A stretch of DNA of 59,622 nucleotides from Chitinispirillia bacterium (GTDB taxonomy: Bacteria; Fibrobacterota; Chitinivibrionia; Chitinivibrionales; Chitinispirillaceae), in the NCBI GenBank assembly GCA_009784115.1, contig WRCH01000003.1, forward strand, positions 1-59,622. Direction: 5' to 3'. Of the stretch, positions 26,586 to 35,400 are shown piece by piece. Made by a program: the position numbers and the translations under genes. Each line of letters begins with the position of its first letter. The stretch's first letter is position 1. The notes under the pieces are model-generated. The model worked only from the letters and a program-made list of their open reading frames with translations. It made no database searches and was not told the origin of the DNA.

Positions 26586-27569
26586 ATGAATTATAAACCT
26601 CCGTATGAAGTTACAGATGAAATGCTCGGCCTTGTATCAGAAATTTCTGAAGCAATAGGTGTTATTTCGGGTGTAGACAATTTGAGCAAATTTCCGCGTT
26701 TGAGGCGTTCATGCCGTATTAAATCTATTCAATCATCACTTGCCATAGAAAATAACACATTAACTTTCGAACAGGTTAGTGCGATCTTAGATGGGAAAAA
26801 AGTTTTGGGTCCTCCTAATGAGATAAAAGAAGCGGAAAACGCGATAGAAGCGTACAAACAAGTTGAGACTGTTAATCCATACAGCATTGAAGACCATTTA
26901 AAAATTCACGCGATTATGATGAAAGGACTTATAGGACGGTCAGGTGTTTTTAGGACAAGCGGCGTTGGGGTATTTGGAAGTTCGGGCGAAGTAGTTCACA
27001 TGGCTCCGCCGGCAAGCAGGGTTTACGAATTAATGTACGATTTGTTTACCTGGCTAAGAGAAACGAAAGCACACGCGCTAATTAAATCAAGTATCTTTCA
27101 TTATGAATTTGAGTTCATTCACCCGTTTCCGGACGGTAACGGCAGGATGGGAAGAATTTGGCAAACAGCAATATTAGCAGATTGGAAGCCCGTATTTTTG
27201 TGGATTCCCATTGAAAGCATAATCTTAGATCGTCAACAGGTATATTACAACGCAATTGCAGAATCTACCGAACAAAGTAAATGCAATCCATTTATCATAT
27301 TTATGCTGCAATCCATTTTACAGGCGGCTAAAGAGGTAACAACCGGCGTTCGGGATCACATAAATCACATTGATTTAAAAATCCGCAAACTTCTCGAAGC
27401 GCTTTCAGACTATCAACTAACCGCACAAGAGATAATGGATAAACTCGGAATGAAATCACGAAATTCTTTCAGACAAAATTACCTTAATCCGGCAATTGAA
27501 GCGGGCTTAATTGGTTTAACGGAACCGGATAAACCTACAAGCAGAAATCAGAAGTATTTCAAAAAGTAG
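26586..27569 (+). CDS. Fic family protein (AMP-transferase type) with C-terminal winged helix
   Basis: 327 residues. Fic_N region with the inhibitory helix motif SSLAIENN (S51, E55, N56), which in class II Fic proteins blocks the gamma-phosphate site. Fic core motif HPFPDGNGRMGR at 179-190 with the catalytic His179 and Asn185/Arg187/Arg190. A target-docking flap lies near VVHMAPPA. The C-terminal part (about 255-325) looks like a winged helix (LTAQEIMDKLGMKSRNSFRQ). The family usually transfers AMP from ATP to hydroxyl side chains. All key residues are present, so it should be active and self-inhibited. No antitoxin-like partner is adjacent. The target is unknown. Confidence 0.9.
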   Translation: MNYKPPYEVTDEMLGLVSEISEAIGVISGVDNLSKFPRLRRSCRIKSIQSSLAIENNTLTFEQVSAILDGKKVLGPPNEIKEAENAIEAYKQVETVNPYSIEDHLKIHAIMMKGLIGRSGVFRTSGVGVFGSSGEVVHMAPPASRVYELMYDLFTWLRETKAHALIKSSIFHYEFEFIHPFPDGNGRMGRIWQTAILADWKPVFLWIPIESIILDRQQVYYNAIAESTEQSKCNPFIIFMLQSILQAAKEVTTGVRDHINHIDLKIRKLLEALSDYQLTAQEIMDKLGMKSRNSFRQNYLNPAIEAGLIGLTEPDKPTSRNQKYFKK

Positions 27570-27657
27570 GGTAGTGTCATAAACGAGTTGGTGCGATACT
27601 GTATTTCATTGATTTTCATGGAATTGCAATGACACATCAACTGATTTAGCCCTTCAC

Positions 27658-27686
27658 CCTCAAAATGAGGCAGCCTTTATTTTTTT
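27658..27686 (+). terminator. weak rho-independent terminator after fic
   Basis: CCTCA (27658-27662) pairs with TGAGG (27666-27670) over AAA, followed after a few bases by a T-rich run (TTTATTTTTTT). The stem is short. Confidence 0.4.
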
Positions 27687-27724
27687 GCCTCACAAAAAAA
27701 TATTAACAAATTAATCTGTATTGA

Positions 27725-27753
27725 TTGCGCCTTGGCTTGTCTCAGTTTATATT
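27725..27753 (+). promoter_or_regulatory. candidate promoter of the GH45 gene
   Basis: TTGCGC (27725-27730), 17-base spacer, TATATT (27748-27753), about 78 bases before the ATG. A purine-rich AAGAGAGAGA lies just upstream of the start as a weak ribosome site. Confidence 0.45.
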
Positions 27754-27831
27754 AAATTATGTGTAAACATTTTAAGTTCTGACTAATTACAATAATCATA
27801 CCCTTAAAAAATTAACAAGAGAGAGACCGCA

Positions 27832-30312
27832 ATGAGAAAGACACTCTTTATGGCTGCGCTGTTTACCATTTTTCTTACCGGTATTGTAAATGCGCAAAAT
27901 GGCTGGATGTCCCGTTACTGGGATGGCTGTAAACAGAGCTGCTCGTGGATTAACAATGCCGGCGGCGCTGCTAACGCTTGCAAGGAGTGCGACCGCAGCA
28001 ATAACCGGTTGACTCCGACAAGCGATGCAAACAGGAGCAGCTGCAACGGCGGCAACTCATTTACTTGCTGGGATATGATTCCTTACGCTGTTAACGACAA
28101 TTTGGCTTACGGATTTGTGGCTACAAACCCGCCTAACCGCTGCGGTTCATGTTACGAAATAACATTCACCGGTACCGGCGAACACTCTACAAATGATAAC
28201 CACCGGGCCATTCAGGGAAAAAGAATGATTGTTATGGCGGCTAATATCGGCGGTGATGTGGGCAGCACTCAGTTTGACCTTATGGTTCCGGGCGGCGGAT
28301 TGGGGCTTTATGACAGCTTCACCGGTCAAACCGGCATCAGCACTCAGGCTCTCGGGCATCAGTACGGCGGTATTTTGAGACAGTTCTGTGAGACCGGTAC
28401 CGCGGCGGCGCAGCGTACTTGTCTCAGGGACAGGTGTAACTCGGTATTCAGCGCCGCGAATCATGCCCTGCTTAGACAAGGGTGCGTCTTTTATGCTGAC
28501 TGGCTTATGGCGGCGAGCAATCCGAGATATACCATGAGGTCTGTAGATTGTCCGCAGGAGCTCAGAGACGTCTACAGCGGCGCAAGAATTGGGGGCGGCC
28601 CCGGAACCGGGCCTCAGCCTACCGCCTACACAATAACATTTAACGCAAACAGCGGTACGGTTACTCCGGCAACCGCGACAACCGGAACGGGCGGTACACT
28701 CGCAACTCTGCCTACGCCGGCAAGAAGCGGTTTTACTTTTGACGGCTGGTTTACAGCGGCAACCGGCGGAACAGCAGTAACCACAAGCACAGTGTTTACC
28801 GCTAACGCTACTATTTGGGCGAGATGGACGGCTATCCCCGCGAATACTTTCACCATAACATTTAATGCAAACGGCGGTACTGTTACCCCGACATCCGCTA
28901 TAACAGGGACTAATGGCAGGCTGACAAGTTTACCTGCGCCAACAAGAAGCGGTAATACTTTCAGCGGTTGGTTTACAGCGCAAACAGGCGGAACGGAAGT
29001 GACCACGAATACTGTATTTACCTCCAACTCCACTATTTGGGCGAGATGGACCGCTATTCCAACATTCACGCTTACGGTCAACCGAAATCCGACAGCCGGC
29101 GGCAATGTAAGCCAGTCGGCCCAATCGAACATTACCGCCGGAACGCAGGTCACTATAACGGCTAACCCCGCGCAGGGCTATACGTTCAACAACTGGACAA
29201 TCACCGGTACCGGCACTATCGCAAACGCAAGCAGCGCGTCCACTTCCGTCACCGTGAATGGGAATGTAACGGTTACGGCTAACTTTACGCAGATACCGGT
29301 TCAGCCGACAAACTTTACGCTGACAATCAACCGAAACCCAACGGCCGGCGGCACGGTTACTCCGGCAAGCGGCGGGAGCCACGCGGCGGGAACGCCCGTC
29401 AATATATCAGCTGCGGCGGCGACAGGCTATACTTTCAGTAACTGGACAGTTACGGGCAGCGGCGCCACAATAGCTAACTCAAACAGCGCGGCGACCACCG
29501 TTACACTAACCGCTAACGCGGTAATTACCGCGAACTTCACGCAGATCCCGGTTCAGCCAACGAACTTTACGTTAATAATTAACCGCAGTCCAACGGCCGG
29601 CGGTACGGTTGTTCCATCGAGCGGTCAGAGTCATCCCGCGGGAACGCCAGTCAATATTTCAGCCGATGCCGCCACCGGTTACACATTTGTAAACTGGACT
29701 ATTACCGGCAGCGGCGCCGCAATCGCTAACGTGAGCTTAGCGGCAACTACCGTGACCTTAACCGCTAACGCGACAATCACCGCCAACTTCCAGCAGCAGG
29801 GCGGAGCGGGCTGTGCGGCCGGAGAGGTGCTCACACTAAGAGTTATGGGATCCGGCGCTATTAATGTCACGCCGCAGAGGGACTGCTACCCTTCGGGTCA
29901 GGCGTTAACTTTAGTAGCTGTTCCCAGCGAAGGCTGGGTATTTGACAGATGGGATGGCGGCGCGTGGGGTAACGATGCCAATCACCCGGCGAGTGATATG
30001 TGGCATAACCGAGAGATCACCGCTCATTTCAGACAATCTGAACAAACATCGGTGAAACAGGTTCTAGGGGTGCACAATACAAGAACGCAGGTGGTGTTAA
30101 GGCCGTCTAAGCGCGGCTTCAGCGCCATGTTGCCCAATAATCACGGGTATCATTCATATTCGATTGTTGATCTTACGGGCAGGGAGATCAAAAAAGGCAA
30201 GGTATACTCGGGAGCCTCGGAACTGCACTTTGATAATGTTAGAAACAGCACGCTGTTTTTGCGGCTCAAAGGCAATAATACAACAACTGTATTAAGAACT
30301 GTAACGTTTTAA
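27832..30312 (+). CDS. secreted GH45-type endoglucanase with InlB-like repeats
   Basis: 826 residues. Signal peptide (LFMAALFTIFLTGIVNA); GH45 catalytic domain about 24-250 with the signature SRYWDGCKQSC (Asp31 as base) and the acid Asp149 in QFDLMVPGGG; and many cysteines for disulfides. Two Listeria/Bacteroides-type InlB B-repeats follow (about 266-334 and 339-408, each ending TIWARWTA), then three near-identical divergent InlB-type repeats (about 411-487, 494-571 and 577-654), one further related module (666-733) and a C-terminal beta domain (748-826) of sorting-signal style. GH45 enzymes cleave beta-1,4-glucan internally. Among bacteria they are best known in Fibrobacter. A MITE-like element starts one base after its TAA. 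Confidence 0.88.
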   Translation: MRKTLFMAALFTIFLTGIVNAQNGWMSRYWDGCKQSCSWINNAGGAANACKECDRSNNRLTPTSDANRSSCNGGNSFTCWDMIPYAVNDNLAYGFVATNPPNRCGSCYEITFTGTGEHSTNDNHRAIQGKRMIVMAANIGGDVGSTQFDLMVPGGGLGLYDSFTGQTGISTQALGHQYGGILRQFCETGTAAAQRTCLRDRCNSVFSAANHALLRQGCVFYADWLMAASNPRYTMRSVDCPQELRDVYSGARIGGGPGTGPQPTAYTITFNANSGTVTPATATTGTGGTLATLPTPARSGFTFDGWFTAATGGTAVTTSTVFTANATIWARWTAIPANTFTITFNANGGTVTPTSAITGTNGRLTSLPAPTRSGNTFSGWFTAQTGGTEVTTNTVFTSNSTIWARWTAIPTFTLTVNRNPTAGGNVSQSAQSNITAGTQVTITANPAQGYTFNNWTITGTGTIANASSASTSVTVNGNVTVTANFTQIPVQPTNFTLTINRNPTAGGTVTPASGGSHAAGTPVNISAAAATGYTFSNWTVTGSGATIANSNSAATTVTLTANAVITANFTQIPVQPTNFTLIINRSPTAGGTVVPSSGQSHPAGTPVNISADAATGYTFVNWTITGSGAAIANVSLAATTVTLTANATITANFQQQGGAGCAAGEVLTLRVMGSGAINVTPQRDCYPSGQALTLVAVPSEGWVFDRWDGGAWGNDANHPASDMWHNREITAHFRQSEQTSVKQVLGVHNTRTQVVLRPSKRGFSAMLPNNHGYHSYSIVDLTGREIKKGKVYSGASELHFDNVRNSTLFLRLKGNNTTTVLRTVTF

Positions 30313-30313
30313 A

Positions 30314-30419
30314 TATACTGAACCACGGCATAAATTGACACTGTGCCGCTAAGCGGCAGAGCCGGCCCTGCGTGCAGCTGCGTGCGGTGCAGTGTCAATT
30401 TATGCCGTTCACCAGTATA
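30314..30419. repeat. MITE-like palindromic element, copy D (complete, inverted)
   Basis: 106 bp in the opposite orientation to copy C, with the ends TATACTGAACCA and GGTGAACGGC (as read on the minus strand) and the same CGGCATAAATTGACACTG arms. The interior differs only in the segment GGCAGAGCCGG in place of CAGCCTCACGG. It begins one base after the GH45 stop codon. Confidence 0.85.
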
Positions 30420-30422
30420 TTA

Positions 30423-30477
30423 CGCCGTACCGCTAAGCGGCCTCACTGCTGCAGTGCAGCCGCGGAGTGGTACGGCG
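30423..30477. repeat. second hairpin element adjoining copy D
   Basis: CGCCGTACC (30423-30431) pairs with GGTACGGCG (30469-30477), with a GC-rich interior containing CTGCAGTGCAG, a near-palindrome shared with the 38.4-kb element. About 55 bp, directly next to copy D. It could extend that hairpin into a strong transcription stop. Confidence 0.65.
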
Positions 30478-30636
30478 CACCGTGTTTATTGAGGCGCAAG
30501 CCGATATTTAATTTGTACTTCAATAAAAAGCTCACTAAACAAGCTCTTGCCTTGATTTATATTTTATAGATGCTTTTGCATTTTTTGTTCATTATAGTTT
30601 TCACTTTAAAATTAAAATATCCGAGAACATAAACTT

Positions 30637-32466
30637 ATGAATTTTGTAAATCAACCGGGATTGATGCGTTTTCAGGATTATGTAAAAAAACTTCCCCACC
30701 AGTGGATTTTAGATAATCTAATTTGTGAGGATGGCAGCACGCGCCGCATTCTCTCATCCGCGATGATTGAAGAGGCTGTTTCAAAGTTTACCGGCGCCGG
30801 CGAGCTTATCCGCCGTTTTGAAGAGCTGCCGGATAATCTAAAATTAAAGTGCAGTCAGGTATATTTAATGGGCGGAAACGGGAGTGCGCAGTCTGCCTCA
30901 AACGATTTGCTAAATGACCCGCTGATCTCTTCCCTTTTAGTTTTTGCCGCTCAAAACCGCGGTCTCACTAAATATTTTGGTTTTGATGAGTTTGAACCTG
31001 TACTGCGGCCTGTTATGGCTAAAACGCTTGTGCAAAAAGGCCTCATTCCAAATACGCCTGTTAAAGGCGCTCTTGTGTGCACTTGGAGACCTCTTAACGA
31101 CGTAGCTGCCGCGTGTTCATTGGTATTTCATAATCTTATAAAGTGCAGCCGTTACGGCGGAATCTCCCGCTCCGGCCTCAATCTGCTCAAACGCTTAGTT
31201 CATGACCCTACTCTCACCGGTAAAGGCAAGACATACGCGGGAGAGCATCCGGCAGGTTTTTTGATTGGGTATTGTCTAAAAGAGACGCTTATTGTGAATG
31301 TTGAAAACGGGTATGCTCTTAATTTATCTATAGTAAAAGCGTGGCTCAAAAAAAGCGTAAAAACGCGCCTTGGCGATATCATGAGTTTTGCTTCTGTTTT
31401 TTGCGGTCACTTTGGGTTTGAGCTTTTGAGAGAGATGCTTAATGATTGCGGTGCGTCCCGGGTTTCTGTTAAAGGCATTGTTGGAGATCAGGATCGGGAG
31501 ACATTGCTGCAGGCGCTTAAAGTTTTGGAGTTTTTAGGGCATCTCACCCTTGAGGAGAGCGGCAGCGGTCTTTTTTTCACCCCATGCCGCCATGCAAAAG
31601 AAGACCCTGATAAAGTTCTTTTGAATCAAAGACCCGGCTTGATGACGGTAATGACTGATTTTTCTGTTATCATCCCGCAGGAGATCTCACCGGCGGAACT
31701 TTTTGGTTACGCGTACATCGGAATGCTCAAGTCTTTTGACAAAGTATATAAGGGGCAAATAAACCGGCACTCCGTTTGTAATGCCATGAGTCATGGGATA
31801 GACGATACAGATATGCGCCTTTGGCTTTTCAAGCGTTCAAGTCCGGCCAATGTGCTCTCTACCGTTGAAGAGTGGTGCCGTGAATTTTCACGGCTTTACG
31901 TCAGCCACGATACAGTACTTGTTTCATCAGATAAAAAAATTACGGTTCAGCTTTCTGCCTACGAGCAGCTGCGCGATCACTTGACAATCGTGAGCGCGGA
32001 CGCAGTTTTCAGAATCCGCAATGGCAGCGAGCCGAGAGTTTTTGAGATTCTTGAAAAACTCGGGTTCGATCCCCGTACCCCTGACGAGCGGCCGGCTATT
32101 ATCCCTGCCGCTGAAAATCAGGCAGCCGCGGCGGCTGAAAAGCAGTGGAAACCGCTGACGGATTTTTCTTCTGTAAACGATACGGAGCGCCCTTTGCCAA
32201 TGCGGAGAACAAAATACGGTTCGGAGCTTAAGGCTCTTGATATAAGCGAAATGACTCATGTAGTCGATTACGCCATACTTACCGCTCAGCACATAATTAT
32301 TGACTATGAGGGCAGTTCGCTCATAAAGCCGAATGTTTATACTGTTCTGCCCTTAGGTTTGCAAAAAGGCGCAGATCCCATTATTGAAGCGCAGACTCCC
32401 CGTTCAAAATCGAGAAAGATGTTTTTCTTGCGTAAAGTGAAAAAAATCGGAGTATTGCAGCAATGA
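30637..32466 (+). CDS. helicase-C_3/XPB-N-like protein with WYL-like C-terminus
   Basis: 609 residues, no ATPase motifs. Residues about 350-480 (SVIIPQEISPAELFGYAYIG, RHSVCNAMSHGIDDTDMRLW and a terminal EILEKLGFDPRTP) resemble the Helicase_C_3 (XPB/Ssl2 N-terminal-like) domain found in bacterial DNA-associated proteins. The last 70 residues (VDYAILTAQHIIIDYEG to SRKMFFLRKVKKIGVL) resemble a WYL-type sensor domain. The N-terminal half looks helical and winged-helix rich. The stop overlaps the dnaE start (ATGA), so it is translated together with the replicative polymerase. A DNA-repair or replication accessory role is inferred from context only. Confidence 0.6.
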   Translation: MNFVNQPGLMRFQDYVKKLPHQWILDNLICEDGSTRRILSSAMIEEAVSKFTGAGELIRRFEELPDNLKLKCSQVYLMGGNGSAQSASNDLLNDPLISSLLVFAAQNRGLTKYFGFDEFEPVLRPVMAKTLVQKGLIPNTPVKGALVCTWRPLNDVAAACSLVFHNLIKCSRYGGISRSGLNLLKRLVHDPTLTGKGKTYAGEHPAGFLIGYCLKETLIVNVENGYALNLSIVKAWLKKSVKTRLGDIMSFASVFCGHFGFELLREMLNDCGASRVSVKGIVGDQDRETLLQALKVLEFLGHLTLEESGSGLFFTPCRHAKEDPDKVLLNQRPGLMTVMTDFSVIIPQEISPAELFGYAYIGMLKSFDKVYKGQINRHSVCNAMSHGIDDTDMRLWLFKRSSPANVLSTVEEWCREFSRLYVSHDTVLVSSDKKITVQLSAYEQLRDHLTIVSADAVFRIRNGSEPRVFEILEKLGFDPRTPDERPAIIPAAENQAAAAAEKQWKPLTDFSSVNDTERPLPMRRTKYGSELKALDISEMTHVVDYAILTAQHIIIDYEGSSLIKPNVYTVLPLGLQKGADPIIEAQTPRSKSRKMFFLRKVKKIGVLQQ

Positions 32467-35400
32467 GCGCAAATTTCGTCTCTCTTCACAATCATACAGA
32501 ATACAGTTTCCTTGACGGCGCTATAAAAATTAATGATCTCATTAAAAGAGCTAAAGAGTTTGAGATGGAGGCTGTGGCAATAACAGATCACGGCGGGCTC
32601 TTTGGAGCGGTTGAGTTTTATTACGCGTGCAAAAAGGCGAAAATAAAACCGATACTCGGATTTGAAGCGTATGTAGCGCCCGGTTCAAGAACCGACAGAA
32701 ACCAAAGCCCCGGCGAACATAACTACTCTCACCTTGTTTTACTTGCCGAAAATAATACCGGATGGAAAAACCTGATGCAGCTATCGACCATCGGCTATAT
32801 TGAGGGATTTTACTATAAGCCGCGAATTGACATGGAGGTATTGCGTAAGTATAGTGAGGGGATAATCGCGACGTCCGCCTGCGCGGGAGGCGCGATTCCG
32901 CGCGCAATCATCAATGGTGATACGGCTAAGGCGAGGAAGTTGACAGAGGATTATATTGAGATTTTTGGTAAAGGCAATTTTTATTTTGAGCTGCAGGATC
33001 ATGGTATTGACGAAGAAAAAATAGCGATGGCGGGATTAATAAAACTTGGCCGTGAGATGGATGTGCCGTTTATTGTTGCTAACGACGCGCACTATCTGCG
33101 CCACGAAGACGCGCCGAGCCATGAGGTACTGCTCTGTATACAAACGCAAACAACAATGGATGATCCCAAACGCTATAAATTTTCAACTGATCAGGTTTAC
33201 TTCAAATCGCCTGATGAGATGGCAAAGCTATTTCCTGATATTCCTGAAGCGATGACAAATACTGTTGAAATCGCGAATCGCTGTAATGTTGATATCGGTG
33301 TAGAACCGCAGCTGCCGTCTGTAGACGTTCCGCCGGAATTTGAAAATCCTCAAAACTATCTCTCTTTTTTAGCAAGAAAAGGATTGAGAGAAAAATATGC
33401 GGATGTAACTCCTGAACTTGAAGAAAAATTAGAATTTGAACTCAAAGTTATAAATGAGATGGGTTACACCGGATACTTTTTAATAGTACGTGACTTTATA
33501 CAGGCTGCGCAGAAAATGGATATCCTTGTAGGATGCAGAGGGTCGGCAGCGGGAAGTCTTGTCGTTTACACTCTTGGCATAGCGGAAGTTGATCCTATAA
33601 AGTATGATCTGATTTTTGAGCGCTTCCTCAATCCGGAGCGTATATCAATGCCCGACGCCGATATAGACTTCGCTGATCGTGACAGGTCTAAGGTTATAGA
33701 TTATGTGGTTGACAAATACGGGCGGGATAAAGTTTGTCAAATCATAAATTTCGGTACTATGAAAGCCAAGATGGTTGTAAAAGATGTGGCAAGAGCGATG
33801 GGAATTTCCCTTGGAGAAGCCAATAAATTGTCCTCTATGATAAGTGAAGATACCATTAAAAAATCTATGGGGATAACCGTCAAGGAGACAAAAGACGGCA
33901 AACTTAAATTAAAAGAAAAAGAGACTCCGCCGCTCTCTACCATAATAGCTAATGATACGTTCAAAGATTATGTTGAGGGTGATAACGAGCTTGCAAACGC
34001 GATAGCGGGCAGCCCGCTTTATCAGGAATTATTTCGCCACGCCGCGGTTTTAGAGGGTCTTACCCGTCAGCCCGGCATGCATGCAGCCGGCGTTATTATC
34101 GCCCCCACAGAGGTTAGAAACTGGGCGCCTTTATTTAAGCCGTCTAATAAAGAAGATATAATGACGCAGTTTGACATGAACTATGTAGAGAGTGTCGGAC
34201 TTGTAAAGATGGACTTTTTGGGTCTGCGCACTCTTACTGTTCTTACTGATGCGCTGCGTCTCATAAAAAAATATCACAGCAAAGAGTTTAACTTGTGGAA
34301 ACTGCCCGAAGATGATAAAAAAAGTTTTGACCTGCTTGGCGCCGGTGAAACAACGGGGATATTTCAGTTTGAATCAAACGGCATGAAAGAATATCTGCGT
34401 AAACTTAAACCTACCTGCATCGAAGATCTTATAGCGATGGTCGCGCTTTATCGCCCAGGGCCTATGGCTAACATTGATATGTTTATTAACCGCAAGCACG
34501 GCCGGGAAAAAATAGAGTACCCGCACAAGATGCTTGAAGATATCCTCAACGTGACTTACGGAGTTATTATCTATCAGGAGCAAGTCATGCGTATTGCTCA
34601 GGTGATGGGTAATTTCTCACTTGGTCAAGCTGATATTTTGCGTAAAGCGATGGGTAAAAAGAACGCCGATACCATGAAAGAGATGGGTGAAAAATTTATT
34701 GCGGGCGCTCTCTCTTTGGGTATTGACAAAAAAACCGCGGGCGAAGTCTATGACTTAATGGCAAAATTCGCGGAGTACGGTTTTAATAAAGCGCACGCTA
34801 CCGTTTACGCTCATCTATCATATCAATCCGCATATCTCAAAGCGCACTTCCCGCTTGAATACATGACCGCGTACTTGGGCGCGTATCTTGGTGATATGGA
34901 TGAGTTTTTAAAGATGAGAAACGAAGCGGGGAGAATGGGTATCAAAATGCTTCCGCCGGATGTAAACAAAAGCGACAGCGAGTTTAGTATAGACAACGGA
35001 TCAATCCGCATAGGCATGGGAGCCATTAAAAACGTAGGCAAGGCGGCCGCACTCATAATTGAGGCGCGCGAAGAAAAGGGCGCGCCGTTTACTTCCATAT
35101 TTGATTTATGTAAATCCGTTGACACACGCATCGTCAACAAAAAAGCGCTTGAATCGTTAGTATACGCGGGAGCGCTTGACGGATTCGGGCCGACGCGCAG
35201 CCGCCATGAAGCGGCGGTAGGGGCGGCGCTTGAATACGCAAACAGCTTTCAAAAAGAGCGCGACAGCGGTCAGGTGAATCTTTTTGATGATATGCTGAGC
35301 GGCGGCGAAAGCAGCGCGGCAGTCAGCGCTCCGGAGCCTGTTGTTCCCGATGTTTCACCCTGGCCGCTTAACGTTATGCTGCAGAAAGAGAAAGAGATGT

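Noticed and set aside
27574-27635. GTGTCAT...ATGACAC inverted pair as possible insertion-sequence ends
   Set aside because: Seven-base arms about 50 bases apart with no transposase or target duplication; too weak to call.
28626-29153. 175-codon minus-strand frame inside the GH45 repeats
   Set aside because: Repetitive Val/Ala/Pro translation of the complementary strand of the InlB-like repeats; no start signal or family resemblance.
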